Positions 1-7,056 of a DNA stretch of 20,453 nucleotides are shown here, in pieces. Below the pieces are notes generated by a model that worked only from the letters and a program-made list of their open reading frames with translations, did not search any database and had not been told where the DNA came from. Position 1 is the stretch's first letter. Every line of letters begins with the position of its first letter. Origin of the DNA: Clostridiales bacterium UBA4821 (GTDB lineage Bacteria > Bacillota > Clostridia > Acetivibrionales > UBA4821); the NCBI GenBank assembly GCA_002402315.1, contig DHFP01000001.1, forward strand, positions 1 through 20,453, written 5' to 3'. The position numbers were made by a program, and so were the translations under genes.

Positions 1-46
1 CCCCCTGCTTGTAAGGCAGGTGCTCCCCCAGCTGAGCTATGCGCCC
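1..46 (-). tRNA. tRNA-Val (anticodon TAC), 3' part cut off by window edge
   Basis: Read on the minus strand, the 5' end begins GGGCGCA at position 46, followed by TA, a D-stem pair GCTC/GAGC, and an anticodon stem CCTGC/GCAGG around the loop CTTACAA. The central triplet TAC is the anticodon for valine GUN codons. The variable loop, T-arm and acceptor 3' strand lie beyond position 1. A consensus promoter lies about 30 bases upstream (83-111), so this gene is first in its transcript. Confidence 0.92.
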
Positions 47-82
47 AAGTTTTATGTCACCCTCGCCGCAGCGACAATAATG

Positions 83-111
83 AGTATACAGAAACATAGC
101 TCATATGTCAA
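83..111 (-). promoter_or_regulatory. Sigma-A type promoter of tRNA-Val
   Basis: On the minus strand TTGACA (106-111) and TATACT (83-88) are separated by exactly 17 bases. Transcription would start near position 76, leaving a leader of about 30 bases before the tRNA. Confidence 0.85.
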
Positions 112-232
112 AGGCATCTATTTGTCTTTAATATGGATTAAGAGGGTTAATCTCATATTTTCTCTTAATATCTCTATTATGCTATGTGATAATATGTATT
201 AAGCTACTAAATATAATATTCATCTAACTCTT

Positions 233-1108
233 TTATTGTTCTATAATATTATCAATTTGCTCCTTGCTAAAAGAATACTTATTGAGGCAAAAATGGCATT
301 CAATCTCGACCTGGCCTTGCTTCTCTATTATATCTTTCAATTCTTTGCTTCCTAAACTTATTAGTGCTTTCTCCATTCTCTCCCTGGAACAATCGCAAAT
401 AAATTTCGGTTTGATAATATCTACTACCTGCATGTCAATCTTTCCTGTAACCATTTCCAATATCTCTTCAATTTTCTTTCCTTGTGATAAATAGGTGGTT
501 ACTGAAGATATATTCCCCAGATTTTTTTCCAAAGTGGCTAACACATCTTCTCCCGCTTCAGGCATTACCTGCACAATAAACCCGCCAGACGTCATTACCT
601 CGCCGATCCTGTCCACCATCACACCCAAAGCCACAATCGAAGGAGTCTGCTCTGACTTGAGAAAATAATAAGACAAATCTTCACCAATCTCTCCAGAAAC
701 CAACGGCACAAAACCTATGTAAGGCTCCTTTAATCCAAGGTCTTTAATGACGTTAAGGTAACCATTCCGGCCAACGGCTCCTCCAACATCCAGTTTACCC
801 AATTTATTAGGCTCCAGATAAACTTCCGGATTATGTACATATCCTTTAACCTTTGCCTGATGGTTTGAAGCTGCGATAATTCCCCCTAACGGTCCATCAC
901 CTTTAATCTGGATGGTAAGTTTATCATTAGGATTCTTCAGCATTACGCCCATCATGGCTCCGGCTGTTAATGTTCTTCCCAGGGCTGCGGTAGCAATTGG
1001 TGAGAGTTGGTGTATCTTCCTCGCAGTTTCAACAAGCTCTGTCGTTTCAGCCGCAAATGCTCTTATCTTCTGATCCCTGCTAATCATTCTTAATAATTTG
1101 TCACTCAA
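233..1108 (-). CDS. hslO: Hsp33 redox-regulated chaperonin
   Basis: Hsp33 is a cytosolic holdase chaperone switched on by oxidation, when its zinc-bound cysteines form disulfides. The 291-residue product has the usual family length. The N-terminal substrate-binding core is recognisable (IRAFAA near residue 16, LSPIATAALGRTLTAGAMMG at 35-54), and the C-terminal redox switch has four cysteines, CxC at 238/240 and CxxC at 271/274. The start is TTG at 1106-1108, preceded by AAAGGAG at 9 bases; no better start is visible. It lies downstream of the cold-shock gene terminator, so it probably has its own weak promoter or depends on read-through. No clear terminator is seen after its stop. Confidence 0.96.
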   Translation of the reverse strand: MSDKLLRMISRDQKIRAFAAETTELVETARKIHQLSPIATAALGRTLTAGAMMGVMLKNPNDKLTIQIKGDGPLGGIIAASNHQAKVKGYVHNPEVYLEPNKLGKLDVGGAVGRNGYLNVIKDLGLKEPYIGFVPLVSGEIGEDLSYYFLKSEQTPSIVALGVMVDRIGEVMTSGGFIVQVMPEAGEDVLATLEKNLGNISSVTTYLSQGKKIEEILEMVTGKIDMQVVDIIKPKFICDCSRERMEKALISLGSKELKDIIEKQGQVEIECHFCLNKYSFSKEQIDNIIEQ

Positions 1109-1145
1109 GCTTAAAAACTCCTTTTTAAATTAGATTTTAATTGAA

Positions 1146-1172
1146 AAACCCTGGTAGGTTATACCAGGGTTT
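1146..1172 (-). terminator. Rho-independent terminator of the cold-shock gene
   Basis: A perfect 11-bp stem (1146-1156 pairing with 1162-1172) with a 5-base loop is followed on the minus strand by TTTTTC. It lies 27 bases after the csp stop and ahead of hslO. Confidence 0.88.
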
Positions 1173-1199
1173 GGGCTATCTCTCATCTATGTGAATTGA

Positions 1200-1403
1200 T
1201 TACATAACCCTCTGAACATTTGAAGCCTGAGGTCCTTTAGCTCCTTCTATAACTTCAAATTCAACTTCTGTGCCTTCTTCTAATGTCTTGTAACCGTCCA
1301 TCGTTATAGCTGAGAAGTGTACAAATACATCTTTTCCACCTTCTCTTTCGATGAAACCGAAGCCTTTCTCAGAATTAAACCACTTAACTTTACCTCTTTC
1401 CAC
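1200..1403 (-). CDS. Cold-shock protein (CspA family)
   Basis: This is a 67-residue single cold-shock (OB-fold) protein that binds single-stranded RNA/DNA. It has both RNA-binding motifs: KGFGFIE (RNP1) and DVFVHF (RNP2), after the family opening GKVKWFN. The GTG at 1401-1403 is chosen as start because GGAGG lies 8 bases upstream. An in-frame ATG at 1416-1418 would add five residues but overlaps that same ribosome binding site, so it is unlikely to be used. The gene is monocistronic: a near-consensus promoter lies about 58 bases upstream and a strong hairpin terminator follows the stop. Confidence 0.95.
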   Translation of the reverse strand: MERGKVKWFNSEKGFGFIEREGGKDVFVHFSAITMDGYKTLEEGTEVEFEVIEGAKGPQASNVQRVM

Positions 1404-1460
1404 GTAACATTCCTCCATTACTTAAACTTTTCATATGGCTACTGTTTGAACCACGTTTTA

Positions 1461-1489
1461 AGTTTAGCATACATGTTTTTCACTGTCAA
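1461..1489 (-). promoter_or_regulatory. Sigma-A type promoter of the cold-shock gene
   Basis: TTGACA (1484-1489) and TAAACT (1461-1466) on the minus strand are 17 bases apart. The predicted leader to the GTG start is about 50 bases, short for a cold-shock leader. Confidence 0.82.
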
Positions 1490-1630
1490 TCATTTATGAC
1501 TTACAAATATGCTAAATGCTGTCCGCTTTTGTCATATATCATCATTTTTCCACAACAACAAGCAGATATCTGAATCAAATATTTATACTTTATATTATTT
1601 TTACTCATTTTACAGGTTATATCACAGTTA

Positions 1631-1653
1631 ATGTTTGTTATATTATCAAACAT
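1631..1653 (-). terminator. Weak AT-rich hairpin after ctpA
   Basis: A 7-bp stem (1631-1637 with 1647-1653) with a 9-base loop sits 12 bases past the ctpA stop. There is no U-run after it, so function as a terminator is doubtful. Nothing else is seen between 1490 and 1664. Confidence 0.25.
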
Positions 1654-1664
1654 ATGCTAAATTC

Positions 1665-2873
1665 TTATCTGGTGCGGCTTTTTATTATTTCAATAGCTTT
1701 AGACAATTGAGTGTCTTCATTTTCTCGAACCTGCAGCGATGTTTTAATTTTTTCCGGTAACTTCACCTCAATATCAGGCTGTATACCCTTCCCATGAATA
1801 CTAATACCATTTGGGGTGAAATATTCAGATACAGTTATTTTTACTGCTGTTCCATCATCTAAATCAAAAACCTCCTGAACCACTCCCTTACCAAATGTCT
1901 TTGTACCTACTAATATACCTTTTGCAGTATCCTTTAAAGCACCGGCCAGTATCTCTGAGGCACTTGCACTACTTCCATTTATCAATAGTACTATTGGCAC
2001 TTCTACCTGATTGTTATCAGAATACCAATTCCGCCTTTTCTTTTTCTTATCTTCGGTATAGACTATTATTCCCTTTGGCAAAATTTGATCAGCTATCTCT
2101 ACAACTTCTCCAAGCAGCCCCCCAGGATTATCCCTGACGTCAATTATCAAACCCTTAACTCCTTCTCCGGATAATTTGTTGTATGATTCTATAAAGTCAT
2201 GTGATGTTTTTTCATCAAACATTGATATTCTGATATATCCTATATTACCTTCCAATATTTTATCCTTTATGGTCTTGAGCACAATCTCATCTCTTATTAT
2301 GGTCTTTTCTATAGGGTCCTTGACATCTTTCCTCAATATAGTAAGGGTTACTTTTGTCCCCTTGACTCCTTTCATCATGCTAACAGCCTTATCTAATTCA
2401 CTGCCTTTTACTTCCTTTCCATCCACCTTTACTATTTTATCTCCGGGTAATATTCCCGCCTTCTCACCAGGTGTATCTTCAATAGGAGAAATAACAGTAA
2501 TAAGATTGTCCTGTTCGTCAGTCGAAACGACAATTCCTATACCGGCATAGGTTCCTCTGGTTTCAGTCTGAAGGTCCTCATACTCCTTGTTATTTAAATA
2601 CACTGTGTATGGGTCCTCAAGGGATTGTGTCATACCATCGAGCACTCCCTCAAGCAAATTATTCTCATCAGTTCCCCTCAGATAATATTTATTCAGTAAG
2701 CTCTTTACTTGTCTAACCTTATTTACATCAAGCTCCTGACCTTTATCCTTTTTCACCAAATCCATACCTAAAACATTTCCTGAAAGAATAAAAGCCGTAA
2801 TAGAAAATGTTATAGCTGCCGTTATTAGAATCAGTGAAATTATTCCTATAGCAAGTTCTCTCTTTTTATTCAA
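1665..2873 (-). CDS. ctpA: S41 family carboxyl-terminal processing peptidase
   Basis: This is a 402-residue membrane-anchored serine protease of the CtpA/CtpB type that cleaves extracytoplasmic proteins near their C termini. An N-terminal membrane segment (about 8-30) is followed by the S41 N-terminal region, a PDZ domain (about 110-185) and the S41 catalytic domain. The expected Ser-Lys-Gln triad is present as Ser304 in SSASASE, Lys329 in TFGKG and Gln333. The start is TTG with AGGAG 9 bases upstream. It follows the ftsEX-M23 genes but has its own promoter at 2935-2963. In Bacillus, paralogues process sporulation signalling proteins; whether this one does so is not shown by the sequence. Confidence 0.95.
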   Translation of the reverse strand: MNKKRELAIGIISLILITAAITFSITAFILSGNVLGMDLVKKDKGQELDVNKVRQVKSLLNKYYLRGTDENNLLEGVLDGMTQSLEDPYTVYLNNKEYEDLQTETRGTYAGIGIVVSTDEQDNLITVISPIEDTPGEKAGILPGDKIVKVDGKEVKGSELDKAVSMMKGVKGTKVTLTILRKDVKDPIEKTIIRDEIVLKTIKDKILEGNIGYIRISMFDEKTSHDFIESYNKLSGEGVKGLIIDVRDNPGGLLGEVVEIADQILPKGIIVYTEDKKKKRRNWYSDNNQVEVPIVLLINGSSASASEILAGALKDTAKGILVGTKTFGKGVVQEVFDLDDGTAVKITVSEYFTPNGISIHGKGIQPDIEVKLPEKIKTSLQVRENEDTQLSKAIEIIKSRTR

Positions 2874-2934
2874 GATTACACTCTCCTGACTTATAAATAT
2901 ATATGCAATGCTATTTTATTTAGGAAATTTTTTG

Positions 2935-2963
2935 TTTATACCATTATTATGCACCAGTGTTAA
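2935..2963 (-). promoter_or_regulatory. Promoter of ctpA, overlapping the base of a long palindrome
   Basis: On the minus strand TTAACA (2958-2963) and TATAAA (2935-2940) are 17 bases apart, with TGG directly before the -10 (extended -10). The first bases of the -35 are the last bases of the 23-bp inverted repeat at 2960-3009. Confidence 0.7.
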
Positions 2964-3009
2964 ACTCAATATTAAAAAGCACATACGTGCTTTTTAATAT
3001 TGAGTTTAA
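2960..3009 (-). terminator. Perfect 23-bp inverted repeat, probable terminator between the M23 gene and ctpA
   Basis: Arms 2960-2982 and 2987-3009 are perfectly complementary around a 4-base loop. The core is GCAC/GTGC flanked by A5 and T5, so a short terminator of either polarity is embedded in the longer palindrome. It lies 81 bases after the M23 peptidase stop. Confidence 0.7.
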
Positions 3010-3029
3010 AGTTTTAATTGATAACTGTA

Positions 3030-3077
3030 GTAAGGAAAATAATTTATAAACTATCCGGAAGACATTATTTTCCTTAC
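3030..3077. repeat. Perfect 14-bp inverted repeat with a 20-base loop
   Basis: GTAAGGAAAATAAT (3030-3043) is matched exactly by its reverse complement at 3064-3077. It lies 13 bases after the M23 peptidase stop and directly before the larger palindrome. No U-run follows, so it is not a typical terminator by itself; it may protect the 3' end of the ftsEX-M23 transcript. Confidence 0.6.
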
Positions 3078-3090
3078 CAACATAGTAGTA

Positions 3091-4218
3091 CTAATTACTT
3101 ACGTAACTAAGCGGATTTACATGCTTTCCGTTTTCTCTAACCTCAAAATGAAGGTGTGGTCCTGTGGAAAGTCCTGTGCTCCCGACTTCTGCAATTTTTT
3201 CTCCGGCCTTAACCTCCTGGTTTTCCGAAACCATTATCTTTGAACAGTGAGCATATAATGTCGACTTGCCGCCGCCGTGGTCAATGATTACTGCCTTTCC
3301 GTACCCACCATACCAGTCGGCAAATATTACTGTACCGCTGGCAGCTGCAACTATGCTCGTCCCACTGGATGCAGATATATCAATCCCGGTATGCATCTTT
3401 TTCTTCTTTAATATTGGATGCATTCTATATCCATAGTAAGAAGATATACGGGTTGAACCCTTAACCGGCCACATGAATTTGCCCCCGGTATAGGTTTTTT
3501 TATTCCCTTGCTGGATTCTCTTTATTCTTTCTTCAAGTTGATCGGATTCCCGTAGTAATTGATCTACAGCGGCTTCAAGATCTCTCTCTTTACTGTTAAG
3601 CTTTCTAAGATAAACGTTTCTGTTACCTCTATATGTATCTAATTGTGCTTTGGTTTCACCTTTAGCTGTTTTAATTCTCTCTCTTTCAATCTTTTGTGAT
3701 TCCAGCCTTAGCTTGGTTTTTTCAATCAGTTCCTTATTTTTTGCTGTTGAATCCAGCAACTGCTTGTCATACTCTAAAATACTTTCTACAACCTGATACC
3801 TTGAGAAGAAATCTGTAACACTGTCTGCATCAAGAAGCAGTTCTAAATATGTAGACTCACCATTTTTATATAACGCAACAATCCTCGCCTGCAAAAGGCT
3901 ATGAAGCTCTTTCATCTTTTTTTCAGCTTCCTCAATCTTTTTCTCTTTTTCATTGATGTCTGAATTCAGATTGGAAATTTGCTTTTGTAAGTCTTCAATG
4001 GAACTTCTGGCACTATCAATCTGCCTGTCCAAGGTCTCTATTTCTTTGGTTATATCTTGCTTCTGATCTTTTATATTGTCTAATTGCTCTATTTTCTTGC
4101 TAATACTGCTTTGATTCAGTTTTAGTTTTGTTTTTAGTTCTTTAACCGTTTCCGCCCAGCTTGGTAATGACCATAAACATATTCCTATTACTGCTAAGGC
4201 AAGTATATATCTTCTCAC
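3091..4218 (-). CDS. Secreted coiled-coil M23 (LytM) peptidase, EnvC-like
   Basis: This 375-residue protein has a signal peptide (about 1-22, ending near SWA), a long charged coiled coil (about 25-240) and a C-terminal LytM domain (about 250-375). The layout is that of the EnvC-type partner of FtsEX, which acts on peptidoglycan outside the membrane. All zinc-peptidase ligands are present: His276 and Asp280 in HTGID, His324 in YAHC, and His355/His357 in HLH, so it is likely an active endopeptidase and not only an activator. The start is GTG with GGGGGG 6 bases upstream. It lies 30 bases after ftsX, consistent with one ftsE-ftsX-M23 operon. Confidence 0.93.
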   Translation of the reverse strand: MRRYILALAVIGICLWSLPSWAETVKELKTKLKLNQSSISKKIEQLDNIKDQKQDITKEIETLDRQIDSARSSIEDLQKQISNLNSDINEKEKKIEEAEKKMKELHSLLQARIVALYKNGESTYLELLLDADSVTDFFSRYQVVESILEYDKQLLDSTAKNKELIEKTKLRLESQKIERERIKTAKGETKAQLDTYRGNRNVYLRKLNSKERDLEAAVDQLLRESDQLEERIKRIQQGNKKTYTGGKFMWPVKGSTRISSYYGYRMHPILKKKKMHTGIDISASSGTSIVAAASGTVIFADWYGGYGKAVIIDHGGGKSTLYAHCSKIMVSENQEVKAGEKIAEVGSTGLSTGPHLHFEVRENGKHVNPLSYVSN

Positions 4219-4248
4219 CTATAACCCCCCACTATAGTTTATTTAAGC

Positions 4249-5148
4249 CTACACCCTCAAGTATTTCCTTATTGATATGGCGCTTCCAAAACAGCCCATA
4301 CCAATTCCGATTGCCATGTAAATAAGCAGAAGCTTGTTTGATATGGTATTAAAACCTACAAAACTTGTCATTCCTAACTCCTCACTGGCATTTGTGGACA
4401 TTACATAGTTCATTAAAACATTATAACCGTTGGAAACTATAAATAAAGCAGCTAAAGAAGCAATGGCACCAATTAATATACTTTCAATTATAAATGGCCA
4501 ACTTATGAACCCATCTGTTGCTCCTATGTATTTCATTATGCCAATTTCTTTCCTTCTTGCAAAAACAGTCAACTTTATAGTGTTCGAAATGATAAAAACT
4601 GCTGTTACGCTCAATAATACCAACACTACCAGGCTTACAATCCTGATAATATTCATAAATCTAACCACTTTCTCTATTACAACCTTGTTGTACTTAATAT
4701 TATCCGGAACTATACCTGGTATGCCTTTTATCTGCTCTACAGCTCTATCCCCGTACTCGGCTTTTTTTAGACTTAGTACAACCGATGGCGGCAAAACATA
4801 ACCTTCAAGCAGTTCCTCACGTCCTTTAAACATATCCCTGCTTTTCAATCTATTAACGGCTTCTTCCTTTGTAATAAGCTTGGCCTCGCCCAGGTTAAAA
4901 CGGTTAATCCGGGCTTCTATTTCCCTGGCTTTTTCTTCGCTGGTATTGGATTCCAGGAACACTTCAATCTTCAGTGACGATTCTATAATTTCCCCGACAT
5001 GAGTTATGTTAGCCCCAATAAGCAAGAACATTCCAAGTATTATCAAGGATGCCACTACTATACCCATTGACGCCAGACACATCATCTTATTCTTCCAAGT
5101 ATTAGCCAATCCCTCTTTAATAAGATACTTGATAGTTTTGAGCTTCAA
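4249..5148 (-). CDS. ftsX: Cell division ABC permease FtsX
   Basis: FtsX is the membrane half of the FtsEX complex, which passes ATP-driven changes to peptidoglycan hydrolases outside the cell. The roughly 299-residue product has an N-terminal membrane segment (in MCLASMGIVVASLIILGMFL), a large outside loop, and three C-terminal membrane segments, including the family motif RRKEIGIMKYIGAT. The TTG at 5146-5148 is preferred as start: KLKTIKYLIKEG follows directly, as in other FtsX proteins, and an AAGGGTG site lies 9 to 11 bases upstream. A GTG at 5173-5175 would add nine residues but has no ribosome binding site. The gene overlaps the end of ftsE by 32 bases, suggesting translational coupling. 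Confidence 0.95.
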   Translation of the reverse strand: MKLKTIKYLIKEGLANTWKNKMMCLASMGIVVASLIILGMFLLIGANITHVGEIIESSLKIEVFLESNTSEEKAREIEARINRFNLGEAKLITKEEAVNRLKSRDMFKGREELLEGYVLPPSVVLSLKKAEYGDRAVEQIKGIPGIVPDNIKYNKVVIEKVVRFMNIIRIVSLVVLVLLSVTAVFIISNTIKLTVFARRKEIGIMKYIGATDGFISWPFIIESILIGAIASLAALFIVSNGYNVLMNYVMSTNASEELGMTSFVGFNTISNKLLLIYMAIGIGMGCFGSAISIRKYLRV

Positions 5149-5824
5149 CAGTATACACACCCTTCTTTTGATCACTTACTATTCTACCGTTTTCTAAAGC
5201 AACCACCCTTTTTTTTAAAGTGTCTACAAGTTCTTTTGCGTGGCTAGCAACAATCACTGTAGTCCCGCGATGATTGATGTCACTTATCAACTTCATTATA
5301 TCCAATGCCGTTTCCGGATCGAGGTTTCCTGTAGGTTCATCCGCCAATAATACTGAAGGGTTATTTACCAGTGCCCTGGCAATAGCCGCCCTCTGCTGTT
5401 CTCCTCCTGAAAGTTCGTGAGGGTATTGATTTGCCTTCTTACTTAAACCGACAAGAGCCAGAACCATAGGGACTTGTCTTCGAATCTCTTTTGGCGTAGC
5501 TTCAACAATACGCATAGCAAAAGCTGCATTCTCATAGATTGTTTTATCCGGAAGGAGTCTGAAGTCCTGAAATACTATACCTAAACTCCTTCTAAGGTAT
5601 GGTACCATCTTCCTTTTCATCTCAGTTGCAATAAAATCTCCAATCTTAATAAAACCGCTTGCAGCATCTTCTTCTTTGAGTAGAAGTTTAATTAAAGTGG
5701 ACTTTCCGGACCCACTTGCCCCTACTAAAAATACGAATTCACCCTTCTCAATCTTGAGTGTTACTCCTCTTAATGCTTCCATACCGCTTGGGTACGTCTT
5801 AAAAACATTTCTCATCTCTATCAA
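5117..5824 (-). CDS. ftsE: Cell division ABC ATPase FtsE
   Basis: FtsE is the cytosolic ATPase of FtsEX. All ABC motifs are intact: Walker A GASGSGKST, Q-loop VFQDFR, signature LSGGEQQR, Walker B and D-loop LLADEPTGNLD, and H-loop ASHAKEL. Two starts are possible. The GTG at 5831-5833 sits only 2 bases from AAGGGG, while the TTG at 5822-5824 has workable spacing (about 11) and gives IEMRNVFKTYPSG, matching how FtsE proteins normally begin, so the TTG is used here. The C-terminal tail after ENGRIVSD is slightly longer than in compact FtsE proteins and overlaps ftsX. Confidence 0.95.
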   Translation of the reverse strand: MIEMRNVFKTYPSGMEALRGVTLKIEKGEFVFLVGASGSGKSTLIKLLLKEEDAASGFIKIGDFIATEMKRKMVPYLRRSLGIVFQDFRLLPDKTIYENAAFAMRIVEATPKEIRRQVPMVLALVGLSKKANQYPHELSGGEQQRAAIARALVNNPSVLLADEPTGNLDPETALDIMKLISDINHRGTTVIVASHAKELVDTLKKRVVALENGRIVSDQKKGVYTVEAQNYQVSY

Positions 5825-5883
5825 AACTTGCACTACCCCTTTTAATGCCGTTAATATTTCTATTATGTTTACTTGTAATAATA

Positions 5884-5912
5884 ATTTTACTATAAAATTT
5901 AAGATTACTCAA
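5884..5912 (-). promoter_or_regulatory. Probable promoter of the ftsE-ftsX-M23 operon
   Basis: TTGAGT (5907-5912) and TAAAAT (5884-5889) on the minus strand are 17 bases apart in the 86- to 95-base gap between the CdaR-type gene and ftsE. Confidence 0.6.
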
Positions 5913-5919
5913 CCTTTAA

Positions 5920-7002
5920 TTACCGCTCGTTTTGTGAAACCTTTCTTAGATACTCCCGGATCAATAACCCAATTTTAAACACTATTGCATCATCAAACCT
6001 TTTCAAATCCAATCCCGTGGTTTTCTGAATCTTTTCCAATCTATAGACAAGAGTATTTCTATGGAGATAAAGCTGTCTTGACGTCTCACTGACATGAAGA
6101 TTATTTTCGAATAATTTATTGATTGTAAGCAGTGTTTCTTCATCTAATATTTCTTCATCAACTGCCTTGAATACTTCATCCAGGAAGAGCCTGCAGAGCT
6201 CACTGGGAAGTTGATATATTAACCTTCCCAGTCCTAATTTGTCAAAGCTGATTATATACTGGTCACCATAAAATATTTCTCCTATGGTAAGTGCCGTTTG
6301 AGCTTCTTTATATGACCTTAATAAATCAACCATACTATTAAAAAGTGCGCCTATTCCTACATATGCTTTAACCATAATCTCACTGCTTAAGGTATCAATT
6401 ATTACCGAAGCAAACTTTTGAAGACTTACATTATCATCGGGTTTTACCTCTTTTATGAGAACAGTGTTAAGCTCGTCCATTGAAACTATGAAATCCTTAT
6501 CCTTGTTAGGGAAGATGCTCTGTATGATTTCATAAACGTTGGACTTGCTCGGCTTCTGCAGTCTTATAAGTATAACCACTCTTGTTACATCCTGTGCAAA
6601 ATGGAGCTCCCTGGCTTTTAAAGATATATCGGCTGCTGGTACCTCACCCAGAATAATACCTCTGATAAAATTGGCCCTGGTACTGTAACTTTCTTTCATA
6701 TTTTTTAAGTTAATTATACATATACTGATTGCGTTTATATAGTTTATGGCATCCTGGTTGGGATTTCTAATAAAAACAATGAAGTCTACATTCTTATCCC
6801 TGTAGTACTTTTGGTAAACATAATCATCTAATACGCAGACATCTTCAGACCAGCCTAAAATCTCCTGTATATTTTCATCAATAATACCAACCTTCAACTC
6901 TTCAGAACAACCTAATATTGTGCCTGTTTCATCACAGAACCCAAACTCAATATTTATAAACCCCTTAATCTGATTGACAATATCCTGAATATATTCTGCC
7001 AC
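5920..7002 (-). CDS. CdaR/PucR-family transcriptional regulator
   Basis: This 360-residue protein ends in a PucR-type helix-turn-helix (about 300-345, including VSETSRQLYLHRNTLVYRLEKI split over two helices), the DNA-binding domain of sugar-diacid and purine catabolism regulators. The middle shows the GGDEF-like fold typical of CdaR proteins (around IGALFNSMVDLLRSYKEAQTAL). The N-terminal 100 residues are a sensor region of unclear type, with GFCDETGTILGCSEE resembling a PAS/GAF-like start; no ligand can be named. The start is GTG with AGGGGG at 7 bases. It follows the MalK-like gene by 54 bases with no terminator between, so the two are probably co-transcribed. Confidence 0.85.
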   Translation of the reverse strand: MAEYIQDIVNQIKGFINIEFGFCDETGTILGCSEELKVGIIDENIQEILGWSEDVCVLDDYVYQKYYRDKNVDFIVFIRNPNQDAINYINAISICIINLKNMKESYSTRANFIRGIILGEVPAADISLKARELHFAQDVTRVVILIRLQKPSKSNVYEIIQSIFPNKDKDFIVSMDELNTVLIKEVKPDDNVSLQKFASVIIDTLSSEIMVKAYVGIGALFNSMVDLLRSYKEAQTALTIGEIFYGDQYIISFDKLGLGRLIYQLPSELCRLFLDEVFKAVDEEILDEETLLTINKLFENNLHVSETSRQLYLHRNTLVYRLEKIQKTTGLDLKRFDDAIVFKIGLLIREYLRKVSQNER

Positions 7003-7056
7003 CCGTATACCCCCTATTAAGTATACAAAAAATTTATTTATCTGCCGGATTGCTTT

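Noticed and set aside
137..169. ATTAAGAG/CTCTTAAT 8-bp inverted repeat after hslO as a terminator
   Set aside because: Far from the stop, with a 17-base loop, AT-rich and without a U-run; likely chance.
20..202. 60-codon open frame overlapping the tRNA
   Set aside because: Runs through the tRNA gene and its promoter and has no ribosome binding site.
1420..1664. Riboswitch or long cold-shock leader between csp and ctpA
   Set aside because: The csp promoter leaves only about 50 bases of leader, and no conserved riboswitch core or terminator-antiterminator pair was recognised.
2176..2550. 124-codon open frame on the plus strand opposite ctpA
   Set aside because: Shadow of the ctpA coding sequence with no start signal and low-complexity Ser/Ile/Leu content.
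4368..4377. TCATTCCTAA inside ftsX, like the end of the MITE-like element
   Set aside because: Only the outer ten bases match; it lies in conserved coding sequence and has no partner inverted end nearby.
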